Shown: positions 33,693 to 43,462, counted from the first letter of the stretch. The stretch: DNA of 53,243 nt from CALKHQ01 sp050329975 (GCA_050329975.1 JBHJOG010000189.1:1-53243), one strand, 5' to 3'. Numbers and translations are program-made. Notes: a model not told the origin generated them from the letters alone.

Positions 33693-35384
33693 ATGCTAAC
33701 CGATATCGCCGAGAAGGGGCAGTCCTTGCGCCAGGAATACCGGAAGTTTAGGCGCAGGTGGTCCGCGCGCGCGATCGGGCTCATTCTCGCCCTGGGTCTC
33801 ACGGCGCAGGCGGCCGCACAGGACGGGCCGGGAGGCGGCGACGACCGGCTGGCCCGTCAGGTTGCCGCTTTTGCCGAAGCGTACGACCGCGGTCAGTACG
33901 ACCAGGCCGCAGAGCTCGGCGCCGTGGCCCTGGCAATGAGCCGTCAGGCGTTCGGCGACGACGCCCAGCAGACCGGTTTCCTGATGCTGAACCTGGCACG
34001 CGTTTACCTGCGGATGGGCGAGCACGACGATGCGGCCCAGCTGTTCGGCGAGGCGCGGATGCTGTTCGCGCGCGCCGATGGACCCTCCCATCCGGCGGTG
34101 CTCGACGCTGAACTCGGACTGGCCGCGACGTCGGAAGTCGACGACCCCGAGACGGCCGCCGGGCGCTATGGCGACGTGGTCATGCGGATGCGGGCGCTGG
34201 CCGATGTCGATCCGGTGATGCTCGCCAATGCGGAAGTGGGCCTCGCGCGCGCCTTGCGGCAGACCGGCGATACCGAGGCGGCCCTGGCTGCCTATGCGAC
34301 GGCCGTCGACCGGTTCGCCGAGAGCCTGGGCCCCTATCACCCGGCCACGGTCCAGACGCGGGCCGCCTGGGCGACCTTGCAGCCATCGCGCTGGATCGGC
34401 GCCGATACGCTGGCGGAGAGCTGGCGCACGCTGCGGGCGACGCTCGGCGATGCGCACCCGGAGACGGTGCGTGTCGGGTTGGTTGCCGCCCGGATGCTGC
34501 TCAACCTGGGCCTTGCCCGCGCCACGCTGGATATCGCGATGCCGCTTGCCGCGCGCGGCGACCCTGCCGGTCGCGCGGAAGCGGCTTTGCTGCTGGACGA
34601 GGCCTGGAAGGCGCTGCGCGACCCGGCGGCGGCCGTCCGCGCGGTGCGTGTCGCCTCGCCGCCGGAGGGGGCCGAACCGCGGGTGAAGGAAGTTGCAGCG
34701 GCCTATCTGGCAACCACGCTGATCGGATTCGACCGGGCGGTGGAAGCGGCACTTGCCATCGACCGCGCGCGGCGCCTGACCGGCTCCCTCGGCACGGCCG
34801 GGGCGCAGCTCGCCGAATCGCTGGTACGGATGGCAGAGCCGGGCCTCGCCGCGGCGGCGTCACTGGGCGCCGCCGACCTCCTCGCGGAGGCCGCGGCCAT
34901 CGTCCAGCGGCTGGACCCCGCCCATCCGCGGCGGGGCGAGCTGGAAGGCCTGATCGCGCTGCGGCGCGCCCACCAGGCGCTTGCCGATGGCGACCCGGAT
35001 CAGGCGCGAGCGATTGCGCGTCAGGCTGTCGATGCCCTCACCGGAGCCGATGATCCGCGCGGGCTGTTGCGCCTGCAGCTGCGCACGGCCCAGGCAGCGG
35101 CCTTCGTCGCCTCGGGCAGCGATCGGCTCGCGGCCATCGCCTATAACGGCCTGGAACGCGACGTCGCCACGGCCGCGAAAACGGCGGCCCAGATGGCCGA
35201 GACCGACGGCGCCTTGCTGCTGACCCCCGACGAGGCGGTGGCCGTGCTGCGTGCATGCGCCGACTATTGGCGCAGCCAGCAATCGACCGAGCGGCTGACG
35301 GGAATTCAGGCGGCGATCGCGCACTGGCAGGTGACGGTTCCGTACTGGCCGGCCGCAAGTGCCGCGGATCCGGGGGCCGATTGA
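33693..35384 (+). CDS. exported protein with TPR-like helical repeats
   Basis: 563 residues, no named family recognised. Basic N-terminus (EYRKFRRRWSARAIG), a hydrophobic segment and an AQAAAQ cleavage-like site indicate export. The mature part begins with degenerate tetratricopeptide units (AEAYDRGQYDQAAELGAVAL, LARVYLRMGEHDDAAQLFGE, GLARALRQTGDTEAALAAYATAV) and continues with Ala-rich helical hairpins to the end. Such proteins usually mediate protein contacts in the periplasm. ATG 33693 is taken as start; a TTG at 33726 preceded by GAAGGGG is a serious alternative and would still keep the signal peptide. Confidence 0.72.
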   Translation: MLTDIAEKGQSLRQEYRKFRRRWSARAIGLILALGLTAQAAAQDGPGGGDDRLARQVAAFAEAYDRGQYDQAAELGAVALAMSRQAFGDDAQQTGFLMLNLARVYLRMGEHDDAAQLFGEARMLFARADGPSHPAVLDAELGLAATSEVDDPETAAGRYGDVVMRMRALADVDPVMLANAEVGLARALRQTGDTEAALAAYATAVDRFAESLGPYHPATVQTRAAWATLQPSRWIGADTLAESWRTLRATLGDAHPETVRVGLVAARMLLNLGLARATLDIAMPLAARGDPAGRAEAALLLDEAWKALRDPAAAVRAVRVASPPEGAEPRVKEVAAAYLATTLIGFDRAVEAALAIDRARRLTGSLGTAGAQLAESLVRMAEPGLAAAASLGAADLLAEAAAIVQRLDPAHPRRGELEGLIALRRAHQALADGDPDQARAIARQAVDALTGADDPRGLLRLQLRTAQAAAFVASGSDRLAAIAYNGLERDVATAAKTAAQMAETDGALLLTPDEAVAVLRACADYWRSQQSTERLTGIQAAIAHWQVTVPYWPAASAADPGAD

Positions 35385-35453
35385 CCGCGGTCTCGCGCTT
35401 CGGCAAGCTGCAGCGGCCATCCGCCAATCGAACAGCTGCAAGGAATCCCGTCC

Positions 35454-36386
35454 CTGAGTGACACCCAGGGCCGCGCCGCGTCTCCGCACGGTATCGCCAC
35501 GGCCACAACGATGATCGTCGCCAGCACCCTGTGCTTCTCGGTGATGCATGCCTGTGTCCGGCATCTCGGCACCGTCGAGGACGTTCATCCGTTCGTCACC
35601 GCCTTCTGGCGCTGCCTGATCGGCGGCGGGATGCTGATGCTGTGGGCGCTGGGGCGACGCCGGCCCGTGCCCGGCAGGCGGGCCGTCGCCATGATCGCGA
35701 CCCGCTCGCTGTTCAATACGATCGCGATGCTGTGCTTCTTTGCCGCCCTGAGCCTGACCGAACTGACCACGATCACTGCGCTGGGCTTCACCGCCCCGTT
35801 GTTCGCCACCCTGGGCGCGTGGCTGTTCCTCGGCGAGCGGCTGCGGATGCGCAGGATGGGGGCGCTGGCCATCGGCTTCATCGGCGTGGTCGTCGTCCTG
35901 CAGCCGGAGCTGGCGGGCGATCCGCTCGGACCGATGCTGGCTCTGGGCTCATCGCTGATGTGGGTGGTGGCGATGCTGGTGATCAAACGGCTGACCGACA
36001 CCATCGACAGCATCAGCATCGCCGCCTACAGCGGCCTGATGATGGCGGCGATGATCCTGCCGCCGACGCTGTTCGTCTGGCAGTGGCCGAACCTGGAGCA
36101 ATGGGGCTGGCTGGTGGCGGTCGCCATGGTCGCATCGGGCGCCCAGGTGACGCTGACCGAGGCGTTCCGCCGGGCCGAAGCCAGCGCGGTGATGCCGTTC
36201 GATTTCCTGAAGCTGATCTGGGCCAGCCTGCTCGGCTATCTGTGGCTGGCCGAGGTGCCCAGCCTGGCCGCCTGGATCGGCGGTGCCGCGATTTTCGCCA
36301 GTTCCGTCTACATTGCCCACCGCGAGCGCCAGGCCGATGCGCTGCTCCGGCGCAACGCCGAGCGGGACGCCGGCTTCTCTCCCTGA
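35454..36386 (+). CDS. DMT-superfamily transporter with two EamA domains
   Basis: Ten-helix drug/metabolite transporter with two EamA repeats (for example AMLCFFAALSLTELTTITAL in the first and GAQVTLTEAFRRAEASAVMP in the second). Such proteins export metabolites across the inner membrane; the substrate is unknown. The start is uncertain. The first ATG, 35511, would cut into the first membrane helix. The in-frame CTG at 35454, with AAGGA about 10 bases upstream, gives an N-terminus LSDTQGRAASPHG ahead of a full first helix, and no ATG, GTG or TTG occurs upstream in this frame. I use the CTG; 35511 is the conservative choice (291 residues). Convergent with phzF. Confidence 0.85.
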   Translation: MSDTQGRAASPHGIATATTMIVASTLCFSVMHACVRHLGTVEDVHPFVTAFWRCLIGGGMLMLWALGRRRPVPGRRAVAMIATRSLFNTIAMLCFFAALSLTELTTITALGFTAPLFATLGAWLFLGERLRMRRMGALAIGFIGVVVVLQPELAGDPLGPMLALGSSLMWVVAMLVIKRLTDTIDSISIAAYSGLMMAAMILPPTLFVWQWPNLEQWGWLVAVAMVASGAQVTLTEAFRRAEASAVMPFDFLKLIWASLLGYLWLAEVPSLAAWIGGAAIFASSVYIAHRERQADALLRRNAERDAGFSP

Positions 36387-36387
36387 A

Positions 36388-36409
36388 CCCGGTCCGAACT
36401 GGAGCCGGG
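36388..36409. terminator. hairpin between convergent genes
   Basis: CCCGGTCC (36388-36395) pairs with GGA-CCGGG (36401-36409, one bulged G) around a 5-base loop in the 28-base gap between the EamA transporter and phzF stops. No T-run, so weak as a terminator. Confidence 0.3.
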
Positions 36410-36414
36410 CGCGG

Positions 36415-37323
36415 TCAGTCCAGGTGCAGGGTGCCGCTCATCATCTGCACGGCGCCGCCGCCGACGAGGATCTCCTCGACGGTGCCGAACACCTTGCGCG
36501 CGCTGGCCTGCAGCAGGCTCGGCCGGCCCATGTCTTCGCCCTGGACGATGCGCAGGGAGAGCGCGCAGTCGCTGCGGGGATCGAGCTGGGCCAGGAGGCC
36601 GACCAGGGCGGCGTTGGCGCTGCCGGTCGCGGGATCCTCGATCACACCGTCGAGCGGGGCGAACATGCGGGCGTGCACGTCGGCCTCCCGGCCGTCGCCT
36701 CCCGTGTACAATAGGATGTCGGGCGCCGGCATCGCCGGGGCATGACGGGTAAAGGCGGCGATGTCGGGCTTCGCCGCCGTCAGTGCGGCCCGGTCTGCCA
36801 CACGGGCGATGACGAAGGCCAACCCGACGGATGCGGCGGTCGGCGGATGCGCCCCGACGTCGATCTGGCGGGTATCGAGCGAGCAGCACGCCGCTACTGC
36901 CGCGACCTCCGCCTCGGGTCCGATCGACAGGCGCTGCGGTGCGGTCAGGGTTGCCCGGTCGGGGCGGCCCCGGGCATCGCGGCCGATCGCCACCGGGACC
37001 AGGCCAGCGCCTTCCTCGAAGGTCAGCATGTCCGTCACCGGGCGCTCGAAGCAGCTTCCCTGCCAGGCGACCACCAGCCCGGTCCCGACATTGGGGTGGC
37101 CGGCGAAGGGCACTTCCCGCGTGGGGGTGAAGATTCGAACGTGCGCGGTATGTGCCGGGTCCACAGGCGGCAACAGGAAGGTGGTTTCCGAATATCCGAA
37201 CTCCGCCGCCACCTGCTGCATCCGGGCATCGCTCAGCCCGCGGGCATCGGTGACGACAGCGAGCGGGTTGCCGCCGAAGGCGGCGTCCGTGAAGACATCG
37301 ACGGTGAGATAGGCATAGGGCAT
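36415..37323 (-). CDS. PhzF family isomerase
   Basis: 302 residues, two-domain diaminopimelate-epimerase-like fold. Signatures: VDVFTDAAFGGNPLAVV at the start, the catalytic glutamate in GYSETTFLL, FTPTREVPFAGHPNVGTG, and IEDPATGSANAAL in the second half. Family members catalyse proton-shift isomerisations, as in phenazine synthesis, but most chromosomal copies have unknown substrates; no phenazine genes are seen here. ATG 37323 is directly upstream of the conserved start; a longer frame to 37641 reads into the neighbouring gene. Lies 44 bases downstream of the giant coiled-coil gene on the same strand. Confidence 0.93.
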   Translation of the reverse strand: MPYAYLTVDVFTDAAFGGNPLAVVTDARGLSDARMQQVAAEFGYSETTFLLPPVDPAHTAHVRIFTPTREVPFAGHPNVGTGLVVAWQGSCFERPVTDMLTFEEGAGLVPVAIGRDARGRPDRATLTAPQRLSIGPEAEVAAVAACCSLDTRQIDVGAHPPTAASVGLAFVIARVADRAALTAAKPDIAAFTRHAPAMPAPDILLYTGGDGREADVHARMFAPLDGVIEDPATGSANAALVGLLAQLDPRSDCALSLRIVQGEDMGRPSLLQASARKVFGTVEEILVGGGAVQMMSGTLHLD

Positions 37324-37367
37324 CACGATTCGCTTTCTGGCTGCCGGCTCCGCACGCGGCCGTGGCG

Positions 37368-40300
37368 TCAGTGCGGCAGCCGGCCCACGGCGCGCGCCAG
37401 CACCACGTAGAGCCGCCCGACGTCGGAGCTGATGAAGGTCGGGCTCAGCACGTCGTTGAATCCGCTGCGCACCGACTGTGCCATCAGGGATTCGAACTGG
37501 GTCAGGTAGCGGCCGACATGGTCTCGGAACTCGCCGTCGCGTTGGTAGCGGGACTTGACGTCGGTGAACAGCTTGCCGTCGCGTCCGGCGGCGAGCCGGC
37601 GGGCGAAAATCCCGCGGTCGCCGCGATGATAGCGCTGCCACACATCGTCGCCCAGCGTGGGATCGAGCGCCTTGCCGATATCGACGGCCGAACTCTCCAG
37701 CCGCTCGATGATGAAGGCAGATTCGCGCATCACGCTGTCGCCGTCGGTCCGCTTGATCAGGCCTTGCAGCTGCGCGATAGCGGCGCGCGAGTCATCGGCG
37801 AGCGCAGTCAGCGAGGCCGACTCGGCCCGGAACGAAGCGATCGCCGCTTCGGTTCGGCTGACCACGTCGTCGAGCGTATGCTTCAGGTTCGCGCGCTGGG
37901 ATTCCAGCGCATCGCCGGCGGCGCCGGTCCGGGACGCGGTCTCCGACAGCCCGTCGCGCAGCCGGCCCAGCCGCGTCTCGGCCTCGGCTGCGGCCATGGT
38001 CAGGGCCTGTTCGACCTGTGACTGGGCCCTGCCAAGCGTCGCCAGCTGAGCCTCCAGTGCGCCCGACATCGCGGCGAGGTGCGCCTCGGCGGATTGCTGC
38101 AGGCTGCCCAGGCGCTCCACTTCCGCTTCCGCCGATGCGCCGGCCTTGCCCATCGCCAGCGTGGCCTGCCGTCCGGTCTTCTGCACCTCTTTGCCTGCCT
38201 TGGCCAGGCGCTCGGACGCAGCGTCCAGCACGTCGCGTGCCGTCCCATAGACCGCGGACAACTCGGTTGCGCGGGCGGCGACGGTGCTGCCGACCTGATC
38301 GATTCCGGCGCGGGCCTCGTCGGCGCTGTTCAGCAGCGCATCCTGCCGATCGACAAGGCGCTGGGCCGCCCGGTCGATCTTCTCGCCCAATGTCTCGGTG
38401 AGTGTGCCGCCGCGGCGGGTGATCTCGACCAACTGGCTTTCCAGGCTAGAGATCCGGTTGCGGAACTCGTCGGCCAGCTGGGCGAGCGAGCGGGCATGGT
38501 CGCGCAAGGCACCTTCCGCCTGGCCGGCCTGGGCCGCGGCGCGATCGGTCCCGGCGCCGAACATTTCGACCTGGGCGTGGATGGTGCGCGCCGCCTCTTC
38601 CAGCCGGGCGCAGAGTTGGCTCGCCGTTCCGGTAATGGCCGCGGCCTCCCGGGACAGCTCCGCCTGCGCCACGCCAAGGACGCCGGCGGCCTTGGCTCCG
38701 CTCTCTCCGAGTGCTCCGGTCGCGAGGTCGAGCGACGCGGCGGCCTGGTCGATGGACTTGCTGGCGTCGCTGCCGGCCTTGCGAATCACCGCGACCTGCG
38801 CTTGCAGGGCCTCGGCCGAGCGGTTGACGCCGGCGGCGGCTTCGCTGCCCGCGGCACCGGCCGCGCCGGCGGCTTCCGCCACGCCGCCCCGCAGCGCGGA
38901 GAGCACTTCCTCGATCTGAGACGCCGCGGCCTCCGCGACCGCGGTCGAATGGGCACGCGCGTCTGCCAATTCCTTGCGGATCCGGCCCGCTGTCTCCTCC
39001 AGGCGCCTGGCCTCGCCGTCGTGCAGCCGGGTCAGCGCCCGCTCGGCTTCGCCGACGGTGGCGCGGGCAGCCGACGCCGCGGCGGCGACGCGGGTCTCGG
39101 TTTCGCCTGCCAGGTTGCGCAGCTGGGCATGGGCCTGTTCGGCTGCGGCACGCAGAGCGGAATCGGTCTCGCCGGACCGGCGTGCCAGGTCCGCCATCAC
39201 CGTTTCCACCCTGTGGCCCGCCCGCTCGGTCAGGCTGCCCATCGCCTTCTCGATGACGGCGATCTCGGTGCTGGCGCCGTCCACGGCGGCCTTGAGCTGG
39301 GCGCGGGCCCGCGCGACGCTGTCGCCGACGGCCTCCGCCGTCGCGCCCGATGCCTCTTCGATCGACGCCGTCAGGTCGCCGATCCGCACCGTCAGGCGGT
39401 CGACCACCTTCGCGAGCATCTCGTCCATCGCCCGGCCGCCGGCTTCGACCTCGGCGAGGCCCTGCGCGGCCAGACCGGCGGCGCGCTCTCCGGCCCGCTG
39501 CAGCAACTGGGCCGTCGCCTCGGACCGCTCGCCTGCCATCTCCAGGGTCCGCGCGAGATCGGCGGCCAACGCTTCCCCGGCCGCGCGGACCGTCTTGTCG
39601 GCCTCCGTCGACCGCGCCTCGAGCGTGGAGAGCAGGCTGGATACGCGTTCGTCGGTGCGCTCGGCGATATTGCCGATCGAAGTGTCGGCCGATTCCATCG
39701 CCCGTGCGATCTCGGCGGCCAGCGCCTCGCCGGCGGCGCGAACCGACTGATCGGTTTCCGCGGTCCGGGCGTCGAGTGCGGCAAGCAAGGCCGCCACGCG
39801 CTGCTCCGCACGGCCCGCGATGTCGCTGACCGAGGCGTCGGCCGACGCCATCGTTCGGGCCATCTCGCCGGCCAGCGCCTCGCCGGCGGTGCGGATCGCC
39901 TGGTCGGTTTCCGCGGTCCGGGCGTCGAGCGCGGCAAGCAGATCCGACATGCGTTGCCCGGCCCTGTCGGCGATTGTGCCGACCGAGGCGTCCGCGGAGT
40001 CCATCGTGCGCGCGATGTCGGCGGCCAGGGCTTCACCCGCTGCACGCACAGCCAGGTCGGTCTCGGTAGTGCGCGCCGTGAGCTGGTCGAGCAGGGCAGA
40101 GACACGCTGCCGAACGCGGCCCGCGATTCCCTCGACGGATGCGTCGGCTGCGTCCATCGCGCGTCGGATCTCGTCGGCCAGCGCCTCCGCGCCGGCGCGC
40201 AGCACCCGGTCGGTCTCCGCGGAGCGGCTCTCGAAACCGGCCAGCAGTGCCGCGATCCGCCGGTCGGCGCGACCTGCCATGTCGTCGACGGAGGCGTCCG

Positions 40301-43300
40301 CGACATCGATCGCGCGCTTCATGTCGGAAACCAGCACCTCGCCGGCTGCCCGCATCGCCGCGTCGGCACCGGCGGCCCGGGCCTCCAGGGTGGTCAACAG
40401 CGTCGCGACCTTCTGGTCCGTGCGGCCGGCGAGCTGCTCGACGGCGATGTCTGCGCTCTCCAGCGCCTGGGTCATCTTCAGGGCCGCGGCGCCAACCTTG
40501 TGGGACGCCTGATTGGCGAGTTCGGCGACGCTGCGGCCGGTTTCGCCGGTCGCTGCGGCGAGTGCGGCCGCCATGGCGTCGATCCGTGCCGAGATCAGGT
40601 CCACCGTCGCCGACAGGCGCTGCTCGGTCTCGCCGACATGCGCCCGCAGGGCCGAAGCCTGGGCACCGGTCGCGGTCTCGGCCCGAGCGGCGAGGGCAGC
40701 GAGAGAGCGGTCGATGGCGGCGATACCGTTGCCGAGCCCCTGTGCCCGGGCCGCGAGCTCGTCGCTGGTGACTCCGGCGACCCGGGTGAGCGCGGTGGCG
40801 GTCTCGGCGATGGAGCCGCGCAGGCGGGTGATGACGGCGCCGACTTCGCCCTCGGTCGCGCTGGCGGCGTGGGCCAGCGCCGTCTGTGCCCTGGCCAGCT
40901 CCTCGGTCCGCCGGGCTACGGCGTCGGCCTGGCTGCCCAGCGTTGCGCTCGTGTCGTCGAGGCTGGTTCTGGCGCCTTCGGCCGTGGCCTGCAGGCGCGT
41001 CGCCTGCCCGTCGAGCGCGGTCGCGCTACGGTCCAGCGCATCCTGGGCGGCGCGTGCCCGCTCGGCGAGCTGGCGCTCGCCGTCGCCGATAGCCATGGCG
41101 GCGTCGGCCAGGCGCTCGGCCGCGAGGCGGCCGGCGCGGTCCAGCGCACCGGCGCTGTCGTGCAGCCGCTGCTCCGCCTCCGCTGCGGTCCCGGCGATCG
41201 TCTCGGCCGCGGACTGCCAGCGGGTGACCGTGGACTCGGCCTGGCCGCCGCTCCGCGCCATCACGGACGCCAGGCCGTCAGCCTGGCGCTCCAGGTCGGC
41301 GCAGCCATGGTTCAGCCTGTCGATCAGCGCGGCGGTGCGACCGTCGAACAGCTCGGAGACCGCCTGCAGGCTGGCGTGGGTTCCGTCGAGCGCGGCCGTC
41401 GCTTCCCGTGCCCGCAGGGCGACGGCGTCCGCTTCGGCGCGGGCGGCCTCGCCGGCGCCGGCGATTGCCTGGCCGGCGCCGGTTGCGGCCTTGACGGCGT
41501 CGTCGGTGCTGTCGCCGATCGCCTGCCGCACGGTGCCGAGCTGTTCCACGCTATGCTCGGTGTCGGTCTGCAGCCGCATGCGTGCCGCATCGACGGCTGC
41601 GGCGGCGTCGCCGAGCCGGCTGACGCTGAGCGCGCCCTGCTCGCCGAGCGCCCGCGTGCGTCCGTCGAGGGCGGCGCCGGCTTCGGCTGCGGACCGGGTG
41701 AGCACGACCGTGGCGGTGTCGAGGGCGGCGACCTGGGCATCGATCGCAGTCCGGCCGTCGGCGCCCGCCGCCATCACCTCGCCGGCGCTGCGGCTGAGCG
41801 CCTGGGCGGCATCGGCGAGCGCCGTCCTGGCCTGGCCGGCGTGGGTCAGGGCAGCGGCGCCGCTGGCGTCGAGCGCAGTCCGCTGCTCGGCGAGCATCCC
41901 GCTGATCCGTTCCGTCCAGACCTGGATCAGGCCCCGGCTGTTGTCGAGGGCGATCGCCTGTTCGGCGAGGGTGGCGCCGGCGGCTGCCATGTCGCCACGC
42001 ACCGCCTCGGACCTGGCAGAGACCGCCGCCATGTCGTCGCCCAGCCGCTCGGCCATCCGCCGCACCCGGATCTCTGCCTTGCCGGTGGCCTCGCCGAGGG
42101 CGGTCGCCTGGCGTTGCATCGCCTGACCGGCGCCGGCCAGTGCGTCCAGGTTGGTGGCCGTCAGCCGGCCGGTGGCCTCGGTGGTCGCGGCATAGCCGTC
42201 GGCGGCGTCCTGCAGCTGTCGGCGCTTCTCCTCGGCTGCGTCGGTGAGGGCCTCGAAGCGGGCGAGCGCGGCCCGGCCTGCGGTGGTCATGTAGCGGCCG
42301 CTGCGGCGCAGCATGGGGGCGATGGACCGGGCCTGGGCTAGGATCGCGTCGGTCTCCGCGCGCACGGCGTCTGTTTGCTGCGACAGCAGCTCGCCGACAG
42401 CTGAGGCGCCGCCGCGGGCCTCTGCGGTGGCGTGGTTCAGCGTTTCGATGTGGATGTCGAGCGTGGCTGCGATCTCGCCGGCCTGGGCCGCTGCACGCTG
42501 CGCCACCGCCTGCATCGCCACGGCCCGCGCGTCGAGTTCGGAGCAGACGATCTCGGTGCCGGCCTTGGCGTCGCTGACCAGGTTGCTGAGGCCCTGGGAC
42601 TGGTCGTTGACCAGGCTCTGCACCGTGCGCACGTTGTCGGCGGCGACCACGCTGACCTGGCGCATCTCGTCGGCCTGGCGCTGCAGCGACTGCAGGACCG
42701 AGCGGGTCCGCATCTCGATGTCGTTGGCCAGCCCCTTGATCGTGGACTGCTGGGACTGGAACCGGCTCGCGGCCTTTTCTGCAAGCTCCAGGGCACGCTC
42801 GCTGACCGCGCGGAACTCGTCGGTCTGAAGCCGGAGGGTCCGCGCCATGGATTCGACCTCGGCGCTGACCTCCGCCGTCGGATGCTCGAGCCCGGCCAGA
42901 TGCCGGGTGATCAGGTCGGTCTGCAGCTGCAGGCTGCGCCCGCGGGCGAGATAGGCCACGACCAGCCAGGCGGTCAACGGTACCAGCGCCATCGCCGACC
43001 CGATGCCGGCAAGCTCGTAGGGCTCGAGCAGGAACAGGTTGGCGAACCCGATGTTGCGGTCGATATAGGCCGTCCAGGCGATCAGCCAGACCAGCGTGAA
43101 AGCGAAACAGGCGGTGGTGAGCCAGAAGGAGCTGTCCAGCCGTCCGACCGGACCGGTAGAGGTCGGCGGCCGGTTGGTGCCGTCCCCTGCGCGCTGTCGG
43201 CGAGATCGGGTGGCGAGCCACGCATCGCGGTCGGCGTCGTAAGCGACCCTGATGTTCGGGCCGTGTGCATCCTCTGCTGCGATACGTGACGTCTGAGCTG

Positions 43301-43331
43301 CGTCAGACGGATGCGACGCCTGATCGGCCAT
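37368..43331 (-). CDS. giant membrane-anchored coiled-coil protein, 1987 residues
   Basis: Family not recognised by name. The first 65 residues are polar and probably cytoplasmic. Two membrane helices follow (about 70-90 and 108-128), then about 1700 residues of nearly uninterrupted Ala/Glu/Arg/Thr-rich helix with few Pro, and a C-terminal conserved-looking block of about 115 residues (RYHRGDRGIFARRLAAGRDG to YVVLARAVGRLPH). Residues 960-1265 are six tandem 51-residue repeats. Two N-terminal membrane helices followed by a huge coiled coil is the layout of the alphaproteobacterial polarity protein TipN, but no homology is claimed. ATG 43331 has GGAG about 14 bases upstream. The long antisense frames across it are composition shadows. 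Confidence 0.85.
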   Translation of the reverse strand: MADQASHPSDAAQTSRIAAEDAHGPNIRVAYDADRDAWLATRSRRQRAGDGTNRPPTSTGPVGRLDSSFWLTTACFAFTLVWLIAWTAYIDRNIGFANLFLLEPYELAGIGSAMALVPLTAWLVVAYLARGRSLQLQTDLITRHLAGLEHPTAEVSAEVESMARTLRLQTDEFRAVSERALELAEKAASRFQSQQSTIKGLANDIEMRTRSVLQSLQRQADEMRQVSVVAADNVRTVQSLVNDQSQGLSNLVSDAKAGTEIVCSELDARAVAMQAVAQRAAAQAGEIAATLDIHIETLNHATAEARGGASAVGELLSQQTDAVRAETDAILAQARSIAPMLRRSGRYMTTAGRAALARFEALTDAAEEKRRQLQDAADGYAATTEATGRLTATNLDALAGAGQAMQRQATALGEATGKAEIRVRRMAERLGDDMAAVSARSEAVRGDMAAAGATLAEQAIALDNSRGLIQVWTERISGMLAEQRTALDASGAAALTHAGQARTALADAAQALSRSAGEVMAAGADGRTAIDAQVAALDTATVVLTRSAAEAGAALDGRTRALGEQGALSVSRLGDAAAAVDAARMRLQTDTEHSVEQLGTVRQAIGDSTDDAVKAATGAGQAIAGAGEAARAEADAVALRAREATAALDGTHASLQAVSELFDGRTAALIDRLNHGCADLERQADGLASVMARSGGQAESTVTRWQSAAETIAGTAAEAEQRLHDSAGALDRAGRLAAERLADAAMAIGDGERQLAERARAAQDALDRSATALDGQATRLQATAEGARTSLDDTSATLGSQADAVARRTEELARAQTALAHAASATEGEVGAVITRLRGSIAETATALTRVAGVTSDELAARAQGLGNGIAAIDRSLAALAARAETATGAQASALRAHVGETEQRLSATVDLISARIDAMAAALAAATGETGRSVAELANQASHKVGAAALKMTQALESADIAVEQLAGRTDQKVATLLTTLEARAAGADAAMRAAGEVLVSDMKRAIDVADASVDDMAGRADRRIAALLAGFESRSAETDRVLRAGAEALADEIRRAMDAADASVEGIAGRVRQRVSALLDQLTARTTETDLAVRAAGEALAADIARTMDSADASVGTIADRAGQRMSDLLAALDARTAETDQAIRTAGEALAGEMARTMASADASVSDIAGRAEQRVAALLAALDARTAETDQSVRAAGEALAAEIARAMESADTSIGNIAERTDERVSSLLSTLEARSTEADKTVRAAGEALAADLARTLEMAGERSEATAQLLQRAGERAAGLAAQGLAEVEAGGRAMDEMLAKVVDRLTVRIGDLTASIEEASGATAEAVGDSVARARAQLKAAVDGASTEIAVIEKAMGSLTERAGHRVETVMADLARRSGETDSALRAAAEQAHAQLRNLAGETETRVAAAASAARATVGEAERALTRLHDGEARRLEETAGRIRKELADARAHSTAVAEAAASQIEEVLSALRGGVAEAAGAAGAAGSEAAAGVNRSAEALQAQVAVIRKAGSDASKSIDQAAASLDLATGALGESGAKAAGVLGVAQAELSREAAAITGTASQLCARLEEAARTIHAQVEMFGAGTDRAAAQAGQAEGALRDHARSLAQLADEFRNRISSLESQLVEITRRGGTLTETLGEKIDRAAQRLVDRQDALLNSADEARAGIDQVGSTVAARATELSAVYGTARDVLDAASERLAKAGKEVQKTGRQATLAMGKAGASAEAEVERLGSLQQSAEAHLAAMSGALEAQLATLGRAQSQVEQALTMAAAEAETRLGRLRDGLSETASRTGAAGDALESQRANLKHTLDDVVSRTEAAIASFRAESASLTALADDSRAAIAQLQGLIKRTDGDSVMRESAFIIERLESSAVDIGKALDPTLGDDVWQRYHRGDRGIFARRLAAGRDGKLFTDVKSRYQRDGEFRDHVGRYLTQFESLMAQSVRSGFNDVLSPTFISSDVGRLYVVLARAVGRLPH
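39537..40454 (-). repeat. six tandem 153-base repeats inside the giant coiled-coil gene
   Basis: Six consecutive units of exactly 153 bases (51 residues), starting at 40454, 40301, 40148, 39995, 39842 and 39689 and reading down. Each begins AD(A/I/T)S/AV and has the pattern with GRxxxRVxALL near residue 10-20, ARTAETD near 25-31 and RAAGEALA near 35-42. Fifty-one residues equal four hendecads plus one heptad, a plausible coiled-coil period. The units are similar but not identical at DNA level. Confidence 0.88.
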
Positions 43332-43462
43332 CGACTCTTCGCTCCAAACCAGGCGATCCGCAACGTTGGCCCCCGGTCGGCGTTATCCGCCGAATTCCGC
43401 TCGTTGGGTCGCGGTCATACCCCCGCAGTTAAACGTAGCCGGACAGGCGGTTGATTTAAATC

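Noticed and set aside
31553..33751. 732-codon plus-strand frame over the MocA oxidoreductase and isomerase genes
   Set aside because: Antisense to two genes with clear family motifs; no protein signature in the frame.
38079..42341. Plus-strand open frames of up to 1420 codons across the giant coiled-coil gene
   Set aside because: They are antisense to a gene with clear protein-level repeats and domains; the high GC and Ala/Arg/Glu codon bias removes stops on the opposite strand. The translations are Gly/Arg/Pro-rich without any domain.
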